64,000 nucleotides of DNA from Epiperipatus broadwayi (Eukaryota > Onychophora > Udeonychophora > Euonychophora > Peripatidae). The notes beneath the pieces were generated by a model. It searched no databases. It was not told the origin of the DNA and saw only the letters and a program-made list of their open reading frames with translations. Location of the stretch: NCBI GenBank assembly GCA_028023455.1, contig JAQFVV010006449.1:1100812-1164811 (forward strand), in the 5' to 3' direction. Shown in pieces: positions 50,800 through 63,819 of this stretch (position 1 is the stretch's first letter; the number at the start of each line of letters is the position of its first letter). Both the position numbers and the translations under genes were made by a program.

Positions 50800-51504
50800 T
50801 CACTTAATGTTCTATTTTAAAGTAAAACAATAGCTCTGTTTAATAAATCTTCATCGACGACAATCCTTGGTTTTTCACAATATTGTATACAATTATTAAT
50901 TCATGGCATTCTCTTCTACTATTGTCTGCTAATATTTTCCCGCGCGACTTTACCGATGCATCTTGTACGTACTTTTATTTAAATCTTCAATAAAATTTCT
51001 GTTTCCATGGATCCATTTTCACTCAGTAATTTAATTTTATATTTTATCAATCAAGCATTTTCTCCATTGAATTCTTTATAATATTTTCTCTGATTAGATA
51101 AAGTTTTAGGCTCCTTTCCATAAAATACATAATAACACTTTCATATTGTTCTATTGCTTTTTCTTTATCTTGAAATTCTTGTACTATATTTTTAATAATG
51201 TTTTCTTTTAAAAGATAACCTTTTTTCTTCATCATTATTTTTCTTTATAATAAAACGCATATTAATTTTTTTTTTTATAGAGAAGAATCAAATAATTTTA
51301 AAGTAGCCTTATAAAATTGGTGCGTCATAATTTTTTCCTGACGGCATGTAACTTCTCTTTTAAGACTTCGCATAGCGTCCCAATTATATTTCTTTGAGTT
51401 ATAACGATAAGTTTCTGGTTGAGCATAAATAAAGCTGTTTTAAGACATTTTCCAAATATTTCTCCTTTAACAATATTTTTAGGTATTTTTCCTTGTACTT
51501 CCAT
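50800..51504 (-). other. Cluster of small overlapping ORFs of unknown origin
   Basis: From a minus-strand ATG at 51504 a 59-codon frame begins MEVQGKIPKNIVKGEIFGKC. Overlapping it in another frame, 50 codons containing YAQPETYRYNSKKYNWDAM run to a stop at 51275. A 62-codon Lys/Glu-rich frame follows (51235-51047). Further on, near 50830-50880, is EKPRIVVDEDLLNRAIVLL and a stop. The middle frames look compositionally like real protein, and a one-base shift would fuse the first two. No family was recognised. A decayed gene, an unrecognised mobile element or an old viral insertion are all possible. Confidence 0.35.
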
Positions 51505-52689
51505 GTTACTGTAGGTTTTTGGTTAAATTCGAATAAATTTCCCTGGTAAGATAACTTTTAAAATTAGCAATTCATATCGATACAGTCAAAATATATTATA
51601 TGTTACAAAAGAACTTTTTAAATAAATACAAAATTTTAAATTTATATCACTTTTCCAGCTAAAAAAATGTATTACTTTCCCTTTCACTTACACATTCCTT
51701 CTCCCCGCTCTGTATAATTCTTATATTTTTGTCTGCTAATTTACCTCCGTTGATTGGTTAATAACTTTATTTTAGCGCGAACAAATTTATCCATTTTAGT
51801 TTTATAACAGAATAGACGTTTAAAATTAAAGAATTGATGACGTAACGTCTCAAATATTATTTAGACTAGTACTTTTTAAATTCAATTATACTTTTATAAA
51901 AATTATTTAAGCTTTTAAAACAAATATTAAAATAATATTTAATACTTCAACTTGTACTTTAATGATTGATGGCAATCATATCTAGTTTCAAATTCACAAA
52001 CTTTGTTATTATTTTAACAAGCGTGTGTGTAAAGGTATATAATATACAGTCACGTGTTTACTAACTTTATCAAATGATTTTTTATTTACGTCTCGGTCTA
52101 AATTACCAAAACTGATATATGTTATAAAAAATTTGGAAAATAATTAAAATTGTAGAACTAAATATAATTCTCACCATCCCAAGGTTTATAATAAAATATA
52201 CTCTATTAATTTTGATTATCAAATACAATTATAACATTGCATATAGCATTTATTTAATTTATTAGTTTGAAAATATTATACTCAAATTATTAATATACTT
52301 TTAACTATTTATAGCTGTGTTATTTTATATGGCCAGCTTTTACAACCATAAGCAATGATATATTTAAGCTTTATTTAACTGTTTTCTTTTAAAATAATCT
52401 ATTACATTTTTATATACCAGGTATTTTCAGCTTTAAATTGTACTATAAAATCTAATTATCTTACTATTATTTATATATCATACAAATATAACTTAAAATT
52501 TAAAATTTTTTTAATAATTGACCTTTCTACCTTATTATGACCTACAGATAAGGGCACAATATATATATATACGTTTTTGCGTGTAGTTATTTTCCATATT
52601 ATTCACTTTTTATAACTGCAATGAGGAATAAGTTTGTTTGGAATACTAATATCATTGTGAATTAAAGTTAAAATAATTTCTTGAATGCC
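51505..52689. other. AT-rich stretch without recognised features
   Basis: No domain-bearing frame or repeat structure identified. Confidence 0.5.
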
Positions 52690-52956
52690 AGTTTGCATAC
52701 TTGATTACTTCATAATATATCACATGATTACCGTTTTCTATGCTTGCTCATAACTGTAACAGGCGAAACTCTTCATACATTAGTGCCTGGCAGTGCAAGC
52801 CAGAGTAATCAATGGATGCCGGAGCCACAAGGCAAAAACTAGTCTGGAGATATTTGATGAGTAGGCACTAGATAGGGATTTTATGCACAAGCCTTGTTAT
52901 CCATTGATTATTCTGGCTTGCACTGAGTGGCACTACTGTTTGGAGAGTTTTGCCTG
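52690..52956. mobile_element. Family P MITE, copy 4
   Basis: Arms begin CAGGCGAAACTCTTCATACA (52760) and, on the other side, end GGAGAGTTTTGCCTG (52956), with the inner GTAATCAATGGATGCC/CATTGATTAC pairing. The interior matches copies 1 and 2. The extended arm seen at copy 3 is present to the left (near 52695-52758). Confidence 0.85.
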
Positions 52957-53634
52957 TTTTAATAACTTTACGATACACTTATTGATTGGAAATATTTTTA
53001 TTCAATCTTACATTCAAATTGTATATAAATTATTAAAAATTTTCTAATGACGTTAATTAGGCTTAGAGATTTCAAATTTTATATTGATAACCTTGTATTG
53101 GGCAATGCTTTTGCATATCATGAAACTTAATTTTTATTTTTGGATGCATATATTATTAATCTAAATGAGATATAAAACAAATTATTGCTTCTAAAAATGA
53201 GTAAAAATTGGTGTGTGCTAGAGATGACTTTCTTTCTATTTTAGCAATCAATCGATCAATAGTTAATTTTGTCCTAAAAGTAGGTTTGGAAGCAGTTATA
53301 CAGTCTTTCATTCATTTCTTCTTTTTGTTCTTTGATATGATATTCATTTAACATTTTTTTCCATATTTAATACCCATCCCACAAGCTAAATATTTTTATC
53401 TTTTCTTCTTTATTCCAATCATCCAAAACATCTTTTCTAAACTATTTTTTGCTATTACTAAAAGTTCAATCCAATTACTTTTTTTATTTCAATCAATCTC
53501 CTTTTTTCATTTACCATTTCCAAAATTTTCTAATGAACTAAATTATTTATTCAAATAAATTTCTGATCTTTTTTTGTGTTTACATTTCAAAGGGTTCACT
53601 CTGGTTTTTTTTTTATTTTTTACTCATTGTTCAG

Positions 53635-53800
53635 CAGAATGGTACACTAAATTGCTGCTGTTATTTACATGGACATGTTCTCTACTTCTTGGGTTTCACA
53701 TAAATGGAGAAAGAGGAAGAAATTTTTACTCACTCATCCTGGAGTTTTCTAAATTAATAATGCATTTTTCCATTATTCAGTTATCTAGGAACTAAAATTT
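53635..53800 (+). repeat. Dispersed ~165-bp repeat, copy 1
   Basis: Shares AAATTGCTGCTGTTATTTAC, GTTCTCTACTTCTTGG and ACTCACTCATCCTGGAGTTT with 58800-58960, same orientation, about 5.2 kb apart. The pair brackets the decayed minus-strand gag, so they might be pieces of its LTRs, but homology does not extend further on either side. Confidence 0.75.
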
Positions 53801-54479
53801 TTCTTCTGATGGTGATAATTGTGGTTTGAAACTTGGTTGTTTCAAAATACCAAAAAGTAATAAATTTTCAACAGATCTCACTATAACTCTTATTGTAACT
53901 CCATATGTAATTAAAACTCTAGCTGTCTGTAACTGTCACTGTAACTGCCACTGTCTAATTAAGCTTCCTTTTTTTTATTTCCTCTGCTTCTTACATATTT
54001 TTATCTAACCACATGTTTTTAAAAAACAACTGATTAAAAGTCCCAGTCAAGAAGGTGATGCTATCTTTAAGTGTTTTTACATTTAAATCTGAAAACATAT
54101 AGCTCTAAAATAAATCATATCTGCTTTAATTTAAATTGAAGATTCATCAATTAATAATAGATTTATTAATTAAATGCTTCTTTTATATTTTCTTTATTTT
54201 ATTCTTTATTTTTATGATTATTTGTTTTTATAATGCAGTTGGGAAAAGTGACTTTAATTCTGTGTCACTTGCTTCTTTATTTAAATTTTTATTTACTGAA
54301 CCATGTCAGTTTTATTTTTAATTTAAACTCCTTTAGCTGGGGAGGAAAAGAATTCGTGGAAAATATATATGTGAAAGAACATCTCTGTTTCATTCCACAC
54401 ACTATAAATTCCATTACTCATTATTATATCTCTACTGGAGTTAGATATATATATGCTGATGAAATAGGTAAGATGAGAT

Positions 54480-55449
54480 GGCAAAAGTGAATATATGAAC
54501 TGTAGCCTCCAATGTCAGGAAAAGCAGATGGTCAAGCATGGACTACCAGAACCCAAATGTTCCATAATATCATGAAAAAATACCTCATTTTTATGCACTA
54601 ACTCTACTGGTACCTAGAGAGAGATTCAAATAAGAGTAGGAGCCAGAAAACATATTTGGCACTGAGCCAACCCTGTTCATCTCTTGTGAGTCTTTGGGGC
54701 TTATCCACATGGTCTATTCATGAGATCTTGGCCCATTCATGAGGACAATAGACATTGCTGGACTATTCTAGGAGCTCAACATCTAGATCTGGATAGTGCT
54801 GAGCATATACTTCAGAGCATCATGAACACAATGCATCCAAGAAGCACTGCACAACAATACACCCACCATAAATATGACAAGTACAAATTCATGCATCACT
54901 TCATCTCACTCACAAACTTCTTCCATCAGCTATCTCTGATTCATTGTTCAGAATTGTAGCTGGGTCCTGGCTTAGGAGACTGAGGATTTTGATCAGTTAT
55001 TCAATAAGACTCTTTCATGTTGTGTGCAGATGTGCTTCTATTTTGACCTATTTGGGGGCATTTTTAGGCCATACATCATCAGGGTGGCTTGTGTTTCTAC
55101 CCATACCTCATCTCAGGTCATCATCATTATTGGATCTTTTTATCACCTGGATCTGGTATGGGCTATGCACAGTGCCTGTTGAATATCTTCTCTGTCTCCT
55201 CTTCCATGGTGGCACCCCATTTTTTTATGATGATACTATGGTAATGAGTCATAGTTGCTATTGTTTCTAAGAGGCAATTTTTTTCTTATAACTGATAGCT
55301 CCTATCGTTGGCCCATTGTCTCTTCTATAGGGAGGTTTATTTGACAGTTTGCATCCTCCTTTATTTATTGATGTACCATACTTACTGTATGTGATTAACA
55401 CCTGTTCTGTAGATAGAAGATCTGTTCCAATCAGCATCCTCTCTACATA
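54480..55449. other. GC-richer block downstream of the decayed gag
   Basis: Frames are open on the + strand at 54720-55270, but the block lies in the direction expected for pol of the minus-strand retroelement. I could not recognise protease, RT or integrase motifs on either strand, so it stays unassigned. Confidence 0.3.
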
Positions 55450-56880
55450 ACTTGAGAAGCTGTGGTGGATTTACCTGGTAATCTAGAATTCTGACAGAGG
55501 GTCAGCTGTCAGAGCTCTTAACTTTGCCACCTGTCTTTTAAAGAAGGTTGTATAAAACTCTCCAGGTGAGCATTTTTTCTGGGACACCTTGTATTTAATA
55601 CACTCTTGAAAATTATCTCTCCAGTTGTTTGTTAGTGTCACTTTGAAATCCTAAAAAATTGTAGGTTTACTGAACAGAGTCCCACCATGCCTGTGCTGCA
55701 CTCTGAAGATCGCTACAAGCTATCGCCTGCTTCACCTCTTTTGTCATGCCATTTATGCTGAAGTACCTCTCCAGACTTTTGAGGTACTCAATGGGTGCTT
55801 CATTGTAGCTCTGCACAAAAGTTAATATTTTGAGAAAACTGATTGATTCACTATTCCTGGCATCTGTTTGGTTATATGGCTTCATATTCATGAATTTAAT
55901 AACTAAATGTGTGTATGTAAAAAGATATTTTACGGTAATATTTCCACATTAAAAGTCAATATATTTATTTATATTATTCTATTTATTTCTATACTTAGAA
56001 CTATCTATCTATAGCTTTGAAAATGAAGGCCTCATTCCTTTGAAAGCATTAAGTATAGAAATAAATAGAATAATATAAATAAATATATTGGCTTTTAGTG
56101 TGGAGATATTACCGTAAAATATCTTATCATATTCATGAATTCTATAACTTTCTTCTTGAATTTCTTTTGAGACTGTTTCTGCCCTTTCTTCTTTTATTGG
56201 CAATGTACTGCTACTTTTGATCTCTTTCATTTGGGTGGTCAATCTATCCATCTGATCCTGCATGGATTTTTGGATTTTTATAATTTTTGTATCCATGATC
56301 ACACATTTGGGTTATCTTGACTTTATGCTCAGCTAGGGACTCTTTTACTTCATTCATCACTTCCTCCTTAATTTTTAATATTATATTTGTCATTTCTTTC
56401 ATTATTTGATCGATCTTTTCATTTTGGCTTTCAGTTGTTTCTCTGATATGCTTCTCTATCCTTTTGTTAGCCTCTACTATCTATTTTTTGTCTTCTATTT
56501 TCTTCTTCACTTGTGATCATCCCTTTTTCTATTTTCTTCTGCTCTTTGTTTCTTATCTTCATCTCTTCTTTTGTTTTCTTTTTCTTTTTGTCTCTTATCT
56601 TCATTTCTTTGTTCCTCTCTTGGGCCAGCACAAAGGTCTCTTCTGTTTTCTGTGATTCTTCTACTTAATAACCAACATCCTTTGGATTGTTGTCTTTTTG
56701 TTTCTGCTCTTCACTACAAAGATTTTTCTCAGTTCTGTGTTCATCATCTTTGTTATTTTTGCTCTGGTTATCATCTAATTTTTAAACTTGTACTTTGCTT
56801 CTTTCTTTTGATATTCTACTATTGTATTTCAACTTTGATAAGCTTCTCTCTCCCCATTGCATGATTTAGCCCCAACTTTT
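55450..56880 (-). pseudogene. Decayed LTR-retrotransposon gag
   Basis: On the minus strand, from high to low coordinates: a highly charged segment (GPREEQRNEDKRQKEKEN, near 56630-56575), a coiled-coil-like segment (SMQDQMDRLTTQMKEI, within 56302-56009), then a capsid-like part (55891-55667) with FLKILTFVQSYNEAPIEYLK and AAQAWWDSVQ, then in other frames SPGEFYTTFFKRQVAKLRAL and PPQLLKLCREDADWNRSS near 55480-55590. The layout and the WWDS and FF(K/R)xQVAxL blocks parallel the gag at 46316-47422, so the two belong to related families. Stops and shifts throughout, including one after WWDSVQ. Confidence 0.8.
55910..56110. repeat. Near-palindromic duplication inside the decayed gag
   Basis: A segment of about 90 bases including AAAAGATATTTTACGGTAAT (near 55920) reappears inverted near 56040-56130 (ATTACCGTAAAATATCTT), with an AGAAATAAATAGAATAATAT core on both sides. 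It splits the gag remnant and explains one of its breaks. Confidence 0.7.
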
Positions 56881-57348
56881 TATAGCTGTTTTATTCATTC
56901 TATACCATTCATTTTTACTTGACTCTCTTAGTTTTTCCTTTTTTAACTCATTTCACATCCCTATCTCATGTGCACTTTTCACATCTACAGAGGCATAATT
57001 TGCTTTTGCCTTTTAGATTTCTTCATTTCATTTTCTTCTAGATTTTTACACCTATGGGCAGGCTAGAGAGATCCAGCCTCACAATAGGGTGACAAATATA
57101 ACCAGATCACCTTCTGACCTGTATTATTAGTTGTAACTATTTCCTGATGAGCAAATTTCAGGATGAAAACAAAGATTGGTATTACAGAATATCTTTCTTA
57201 CCACTCTACAACAATATTTCCTATTCATCAGAGGATGTATTATTCAAGAGACTGGAAACATCTAGAAAATTTGTTTGTTTCATTTCCCAAATTGTGCCAC
57301 TAGAGTTTCAACTTACCACTATCTTACTTGCTTATTCCGATCTGATTA

Positions 57349-57595
57349 TGCTGAACGTAGCTCAGGAGGCATGAGATTTTTGTGAAGAAATGCAATAAAT
57401 GATAAGTGATGTGAAATGAGACTGATTAAATAGATTAGTTTTAGATAAAGATTTATTTATTTGATGCTAGTTATGCTGAACATAACTCAGGAGGCATGAG
57501 ATTTTTGTGAACAAATGCAATAAATGATGAGTGATGTGAAATGAGACTGACTAGAGAGATTAATTTTAGATAACAAAGATTTATTTATTTGACAA
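57349..57595 (+). repeat. Two-copy ~120-bp tandem repeat
   Basis: The unit with AGGAGGCATGAGATTTTTGT and GTGATGTGAAATGAGACTGA occurs twice in tandem with few differences. Confidence 0.9.
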
Positions 57596-57769
57596 CAAAA
57601 GTTATTAACAGTTCATCTTTGGATTGTCAATTCATATATGCACATATGGACCTATGTCAGTTTCATTTACATTTAATCATTCTTTTCATAATCATCAATG
57701 ATTGGTGCAATAAGTCCAACTATAAGTTCTGTACAAAATATTTATCCTTAGTTGTGATATCTAGATGTA

Positions 57770-58200
57770 AATATCAGTCATTCATCTGGGATCCAGGTAT
57801 GTGGATATAAATGTGTCATTTATCTTTGATCCAGGTGTTAAATAAATGCTTTAAATCTATAAATCTGAATTACAGAATTAAATTTAAGTCATTCATTTTT
57901 TTATTAAAATATTAATTCTGTAATTCAGATTTATAGATTTAAAGCATTTATTTAATTAATTCATCTTTAATCCATGTGTATGGATGTAGGTTTATGTCAT
58001 TCATTTATATTAAAAGATTAATTCTCTAATTCAGATTTGTAGATTTGAGTTATTCATTTGTTTAATTCATCTTTGATGCGGTGTATATTTGAAGTAGAAA
58101 CACATTCATTCAATTTTATTTTTTCATAGAAGCATTTTTAATCTGTGTATTATAAAGGCATATCTAATTCCTGTTTATATTTGAAGTAAAAACATATTGA
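57770..58200. repeat. Diverged tandem units with a perfect 44-bp palindrome
   Basis: Arms 57838-57881 and 57912-57955 are exact reverse complements (TTAAATAAATGCTTTAAATC at the outer edge) around a 30-base loop. Further diverged copies of the right arm follow in direct orientation (near 58020-58065). Confidence 0.9.
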
Positions 58201-58204
58201 ATTT

Positions 58205-58640
58205 AACTTTTCTATAGAAGCATTATAAATTCTGTAATCGCGTATATAGAAATACATCTTTGATTTAACTCACATTATATTTTTCAGTTATTTTTAATCA
58301 ATATTCATAAAATCAGTATAATTATTATTCTTTAAAAACTTTATTTTCGTAACTTTTCTATAGAAGCATTATAAATTCTGTAATCGCGTATATAGAAATA
58401 CATCTTTGATTTAACTCATATTATATTTTTCAGTTATTTTTAATCAATATTCATAAAATCAGTATAATTATTATTCTTTAAAAACTTTATTTTCGTAACT
58501 TTTCTATAGAAGCATTATAAATTCTGTAATCGCGTATATAGAAATACATCTTTGATTTAACTCACATTATATTTTTCAGTTATTTTTAATCAATATTCAT
58601 AAAATCAGTATAATTATTATTCTTTAAAAACTTTATTTTC
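58205..58640 (+). repeat. Three-copy 146-bp tandem repeat, almost identical
   Basis: AACTTTTCTATAGAAGCATT starts units at 58205, 58351 and 58497, exactly 146 bases apart, with about one difference noticed (ACTCACATT versus ACTCATATT). The near-identity points to recent duplication or an assembly effect. A degenerate ancestor lies just upstream (near 58110-58200). Confidence 0.95.
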
Positions 58641-58799
58641 GTACTGTTTTCTTTGATAAATCCATCATTTGAATAGTTGTATTTTATTTTATATGTTAAT
58701 CATTTCAATAAATACGTTTTCAAAATAAATTTAAATATTATACATGTAGCTAAATTTTAAAACTTGACATTTAAATCTTTGCATCAAAAAAAGCTGAAA

Positions 58800-58960
58800 G
58801 GCACAATAAATTGCTGCTGTTATTTACATGGGCGTGTTCTCTACTTCTTGGACTTCACATGGATGAAGAAAGAAAAAGAATTTTCTACTCACTCATCCTG
58901 GAGTTTTACAAATTAATTATGTGTTTTTTTTTCATTATTTAGTTATCTAGTAACTAAAAG
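58800..58960 (+). repeat. Dispersed ~165-bp repeat, copy 2
   Basis: Second copy of the repeat at 53635-53800, with several substitutions (GGGCGTGTTC for GGACATGTTC). Confidence 0.75.
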
Positions 58961-60790
58961 TTTTGGAATAACCTATTTATTTGAGTCATTAGATACATCA
59001 TTCACTGATCTTGATCATATTTCCCATGATTATTTAATAAAAGAGAGTTTGTAAATTATTGTGCTTACTTTATTAAGAACTTATTTGTACTTCATAAAGC
59101 TTAAGGTTCATATTACTGTTGGTATTGGAATTGCCAAATATTATGCTTCACTCTATTTTGTTTTATGACCTGTTTTATTTGTTATATTTAGATAGTGGCA
59201 AAATCGCTCTCACTGACCCAACTATATCTTGTAAAATGATACTATTTAAGTTATTGAAAACCTGAGAAAAGTAAATTATTAATTCTTAATTGTAATTTTG
59301 AATTTATGGTAATTTTTATGTCTCAAGTTATTTGTTGTGCTTTTGTTGGAGTTATGTTTATCATCACAGTTTTATTAATTCAGTATAACTTTAAGATGTA
59401 AATTTCTTCTTTAATTTTAAAAGTTATAGTTTATTTTAATTTCATGGTCAAATATTCTGATTTAGTCAAGCTTAGAATCCATACTTTATTTCATCTTACC
59501 CTAATATTACTTTATACAATAGTAGTTTATAACCCAGGATCTTATTCTCCATCATCAACATTGTTTTCATATTTCATCATTATTTTTATTTACTTCATTT
59601 TATTTTAATTCATCATCATAATTGAATCATCCTTTATTGATTCTTGTTCTATTATCATCTCAATCATTCATTATCCTAACACATTTTCTTTCTCTTAATC
59701 TTGTTTTTTCATTCCTTAATTTTTATGTATTTCCATCATCTATCTATCATTTCATTCATAATTAGAATTCTATATTCATCTCATTGACCCAATTATTAAT
59801 TATTTATTGGTTTACATATATTAATTTTATCTAATAGTATTTTGCAGTGAATTTTGAAGCTAGTTTAACCGATATCAATAGTAGAAGTTATTATCTTCAT
59901 TGACACTTTGTGACCTTTCTTAGATTTATTGTTTTGTATTGACTTAGTTGGTTTTAAGAAAATAATATCTTTATTTTAAAACTTCTTTTATACAAATGTA
60001 TTCTTAATATTCCTATAGTGAAAGTTAATATATATATATATATTGTAACAGATTTTAACGTTTCGTCTCATAGTAAAGTTTCTAACTTTAACTTTTACTT
60101 GACAAAACTGTCACGTCAAACAAGGACCAAATATAAACTCATTAGTTAAGTCTATATTCCTGATCGAACATGGAGATTACAAATGTAATATTCCAATAAT
60201 ATTTTTCCTGACCAGACCCTCCTTGGCTGCTGGATATACTCCATTCATAAGAATGTTTCAAAGAAACAATCCAGCACTTGAAATATTTATAAAATTTATG
60301 AGATTTAACGTTACTGTACCAGATTGACACATGTACCTTTTACTAGAATTAATGTCCACTTAGTATTTGATAAAATCTCCGGGTATATCATTCTAATTAG
60401 TATCGTGGAGAAAGAAAGATGAGACATAAAGAGCTATTCATTAATAAATATGGATTAATACAATACACTAAAATACACTTAAGATATAATATTTAAAACA
60501 TAAAATAAGAAATCATTAGAATAATACAGATTACATTTCATTTAACCATTCACACTAAATAATAATAATTGTTCTTAATTTATATGTAGTTATTCTAGAG
60601 CTTAGAATCCTTTTCTCCATATATTATTTGTTATAGAAAACCTACTGATTATTTGATTCACTCCGATTTACATTTGCAATTGCATTATAATTTCTTTTGG
60701 CCATTTTAAGAAAGTGTGTGCATGCGTGATATATATTTAAAGTTTAATTACCTAGGTTTTTCTGGACGTCGACAAATAATTAATTAACCA
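58961..60790. other. AT-rich stretch, ATC-rich simple sequence
   Basis: Loose TCATCAT-type simple sequence near 59550-59770. No gene recognised. Confidence 0.5.
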
Positions 60791-60794
60791 TCAT

Positions 60795-61120
60795 GTGAAT
60801 TATTCCACTTCTTTTGGAGAGATGGTAGTTCTTGGGATCCGGCTCGGATTCTTTCATGCAACTTACTTCGGTCGTATTCTTTGTGGCTTCTATGGCAGGG
60901 AAGGTGAACCATCAGACAGGCGCTATCTCTGTTATTACTTCATGGGTGAGATGACATTACATCTAAGGTGGGTATGGATCACCTGGCATCCGTTTGAGGC
61001 CATTACCCCTGCATTCTCGATGCTTCAGATTCTTGGTACATTTTGTTCCTATATAAAAAAAGACACAGCTCTCAAACTAATCTGTCTTTCAGCTCAGCAG
61101 ACTCTCCAGAAGAACTAACA
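60795..61120. other. GC-richer block, unassigned
   Basis: Open on the + strand for 107 codons, Trp-, Phe- and His-rich, unlike a normal globular protein. The minus strand also has partial frames. More likely an untranslated piece of a retroelement than a gene. Confidence 0.3.
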
Positions 61121-63815
61121 CATGGCTCCTCTTCTTCACAACTTCTTACTTCATGTCCCAGAATCCTTTTTTATCTTCTTTTATTGTTCATTGGAATGTC
61201 ACTAAATGCATTTCTCTTTATTTTACTTTCTCTCATAAAATATATACATTTTCTTCTTGTTTTTTCTTTCTTTTTTTTATTTACTTCCATAATATCATTT
61301 TTTCTTACCTTTCCATGTCTCTTTTAATAAAATAATTTTCTTATTTACACACTATCTTTCTTCCCTTTACATCGCTATACCTATACTTCATACGTTCAAA
61401 TCTGTAGTTTGAATAGATGGTGTTTATCTTTTTTATAAATCTATTTATTTTATTTATAACTATGACCGACTTTTATGACAGTTAATTCTACAATCATTTA
61501 ACCCCTTTTTTATTTACTTTCACTTTAAGTCTTGATCATCAACTTTGATGATACTGTTTTAATATTTTCTTAACTTTACTATTTTTAAATTTTAAAAAGT
61601 TGACTTTGGAAAGCAAAAGATAAGAATCTCGTTCACTTTTCTCCCTTCACTTTCTTTAATTACTATAATTGATTCTGCTTTTAATTGCATTCCTCAACTA
61701 CACCATTTTTTGATTTTTTAATTAACACTATCTTAAATTTCTTTTCTTTCCTACGTTTCTTATCCAATTTTCTATGTATTAATTTACTTATAAAACTCAC
61801 ATTTAATATTATGCGATATATATATAATGTACTCATGTGTGATCACAGTATTAGTGGTTATTAGTGGTTATATATATATATATATATATATATATACCAC
61901 TATATATATATATATATATAGGTTCGCTCTGCAGAAGAGCTTACTTACACTGTAAATGTTTTAGCTGGTTTCAAACTTTTTTATAATACATTTATAATTT
62001 GGCTTTTGGAGGATTCACATGAATGTGATGGCTACTTAGGAAAGAATATTAAAAAAATGTTATTTACCTAGGATTTTTAACTTGCTGTTTGCTTCATCTA
62101 ATGAGATATATCTAACCGATTAGATATGAAGTTTTCCTGTGGAGATTTGATCATTAGTTGGTATTATTCTTGGAGACATTTAGATATTGTCAGAGATTCT
62201 TGAAGCTGTTATGAAGACATTATTTTCATGGGCAGATCTGGACTTAGGATAGAGACAGCTGCATGTTTCCGACAGCAACTAACACTGCATTTCTAATTGA
62301 ATGAACTGCATTCAACTCTATGCAGATGACTTGACTGAACAGTTTTCTGAACTGATTGTCCAATAAAATTTTGGCTATTTATATATGGCATGTGTTTTCA
62401 TTTTGATATCCTCTGGCAATATCTGTTGTTGAAATTTCTTTGATAATCCTTTGACAACGTTTTTTGGAAGATCGTTTAATTAGTAGCCATGCAAATGTGT
62501 TGTTTTTTTTGTTTTTAATTAGTAGCCCATCGCTGAATTTTTTAATGATAATCTTTTGTATTTCATTTTAACATATAATACACATATACTTTTATTCTAT
62601 TCACAAATGCACGTATGTATTTTATTCTAAAATCGACACTATTTTTAAGATTACTTTTTTTTTTTATTTAAATAAAGAGATTTATATTTTTAGATTTTTG
62701 AATTATATTTCAACTAATAATAATAGGAAGACAAATTCTTTAAACTCACTTTTAGTTTGATGTTTCTAATTAATTAATTGCAACTTTTATTTTAAAACTC
62801 TTTGATGCTTAAATCTTATTTTTATGAAAACAAACTGCAATACAACTCTTAAACTTTTATCTATTATTTTTCTTTTAATGACAGATTTTTGTTTTACTAA
62901 TTTTTCTGATAAAATTATTCTTTACCAACTACGGTATTGGTACAATATATATATATTTTTTTTTTACTAGAAAAGTTTAAATTTCAAAACTAATTAAGGG
63001 CATAATGTGTATAATGTGTTGAGAATCTTTTAGAAATCTAATTAGAGTAAATAAGAATATTTACTGTATAATATTGTGTTAATATTTTAAAAAAACAGTT
63101 AACTAAAGATAAATTATAAGATTATATGGTTGTAAATAAATGTTTAAAGTAAATTTTAAAAGGAATAACTTAAAGTTGAATAAATAGACTATTTAATAAT
63201 AATAATTATATTTAATAATATTACTTAAATAAACATTTAATTAAAAAGTGATAATATGGGAGAAAAGTGAATATTTGATTTTATAATATTGAAATAATTA
63301 TTCTAAATTTTGCTATAATATTATTTTTGTGTAATATTTCTTTAATTAAATAATTTATTTAATTTTCAGTTTAATTATGAGCATTTCATTTATCTTTGTA
63401 AATCACTTGATGTGTAGATATTGACACGTGTGCTTGCGGAGTTTTTAGTAAAGTTGTAAAACTGTTTAAAATTCCAATATAAGATTTAAAAATAGTATAT
63501 TTGTTTATCCTAGAATAAAATAATATTAGCTGTTATAAATATTAAGTTGAGTTTTTAAAATGAATGTAATAAGTAAAAAAATTAGATTTTTATTTTGTTT
63601 TAAAAGATAATTATGTTTTAATTAAAAGAAGGTTAAAAGTAATAATAAATATTATGATATGAGTTTAAAAGTTATTTTGAAGAATTTAATTGGTTTAAAT
63701 AAGATATAAAAATTAACTGGTAATTAAATAATTTAATAATTTGTAAATATTTGGTGAGTCATCATTTATTTTTTAATTTTAATTTAACATTGCTGTAGTA
63801 AGCTAGCAGAGCATT
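61121..63815. other. AT-rich stretch with (TA)n
   Basis: (TA)n tracts near 61870-61920 interrupted by CCAC, preceded by a doubled TTAGTGGTTA. No gene recognised. Confidence 0.5.
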
Positions 63816-63819
63816 GTTT

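Noticed and set aside
54720-55270. Two + strand frames as a host gene
   Set aside because: They lie in the expected downstream region of a minus-strand retroelement, lack recognisable domains, and have no convincing splice or start context.
56464-56864. Phe/Leu-rich + strand frames as membrane proteins
   Set aside because: They are the antisense of the charged E/K-rich part of the minus-strand gag.
60795-61118. 107-residue + strand ORF as a gene
   Set aside because: Unusual Trp/Phe/His-rich composition, partial frames on the other strand, no domain recognised; probably repeat-derived.
61865-61920. (TA)n blocks with CCAC as a cruciform or origin element
   Set aside because: Simple (TA)n pairing explains the palindromic look; no other support.
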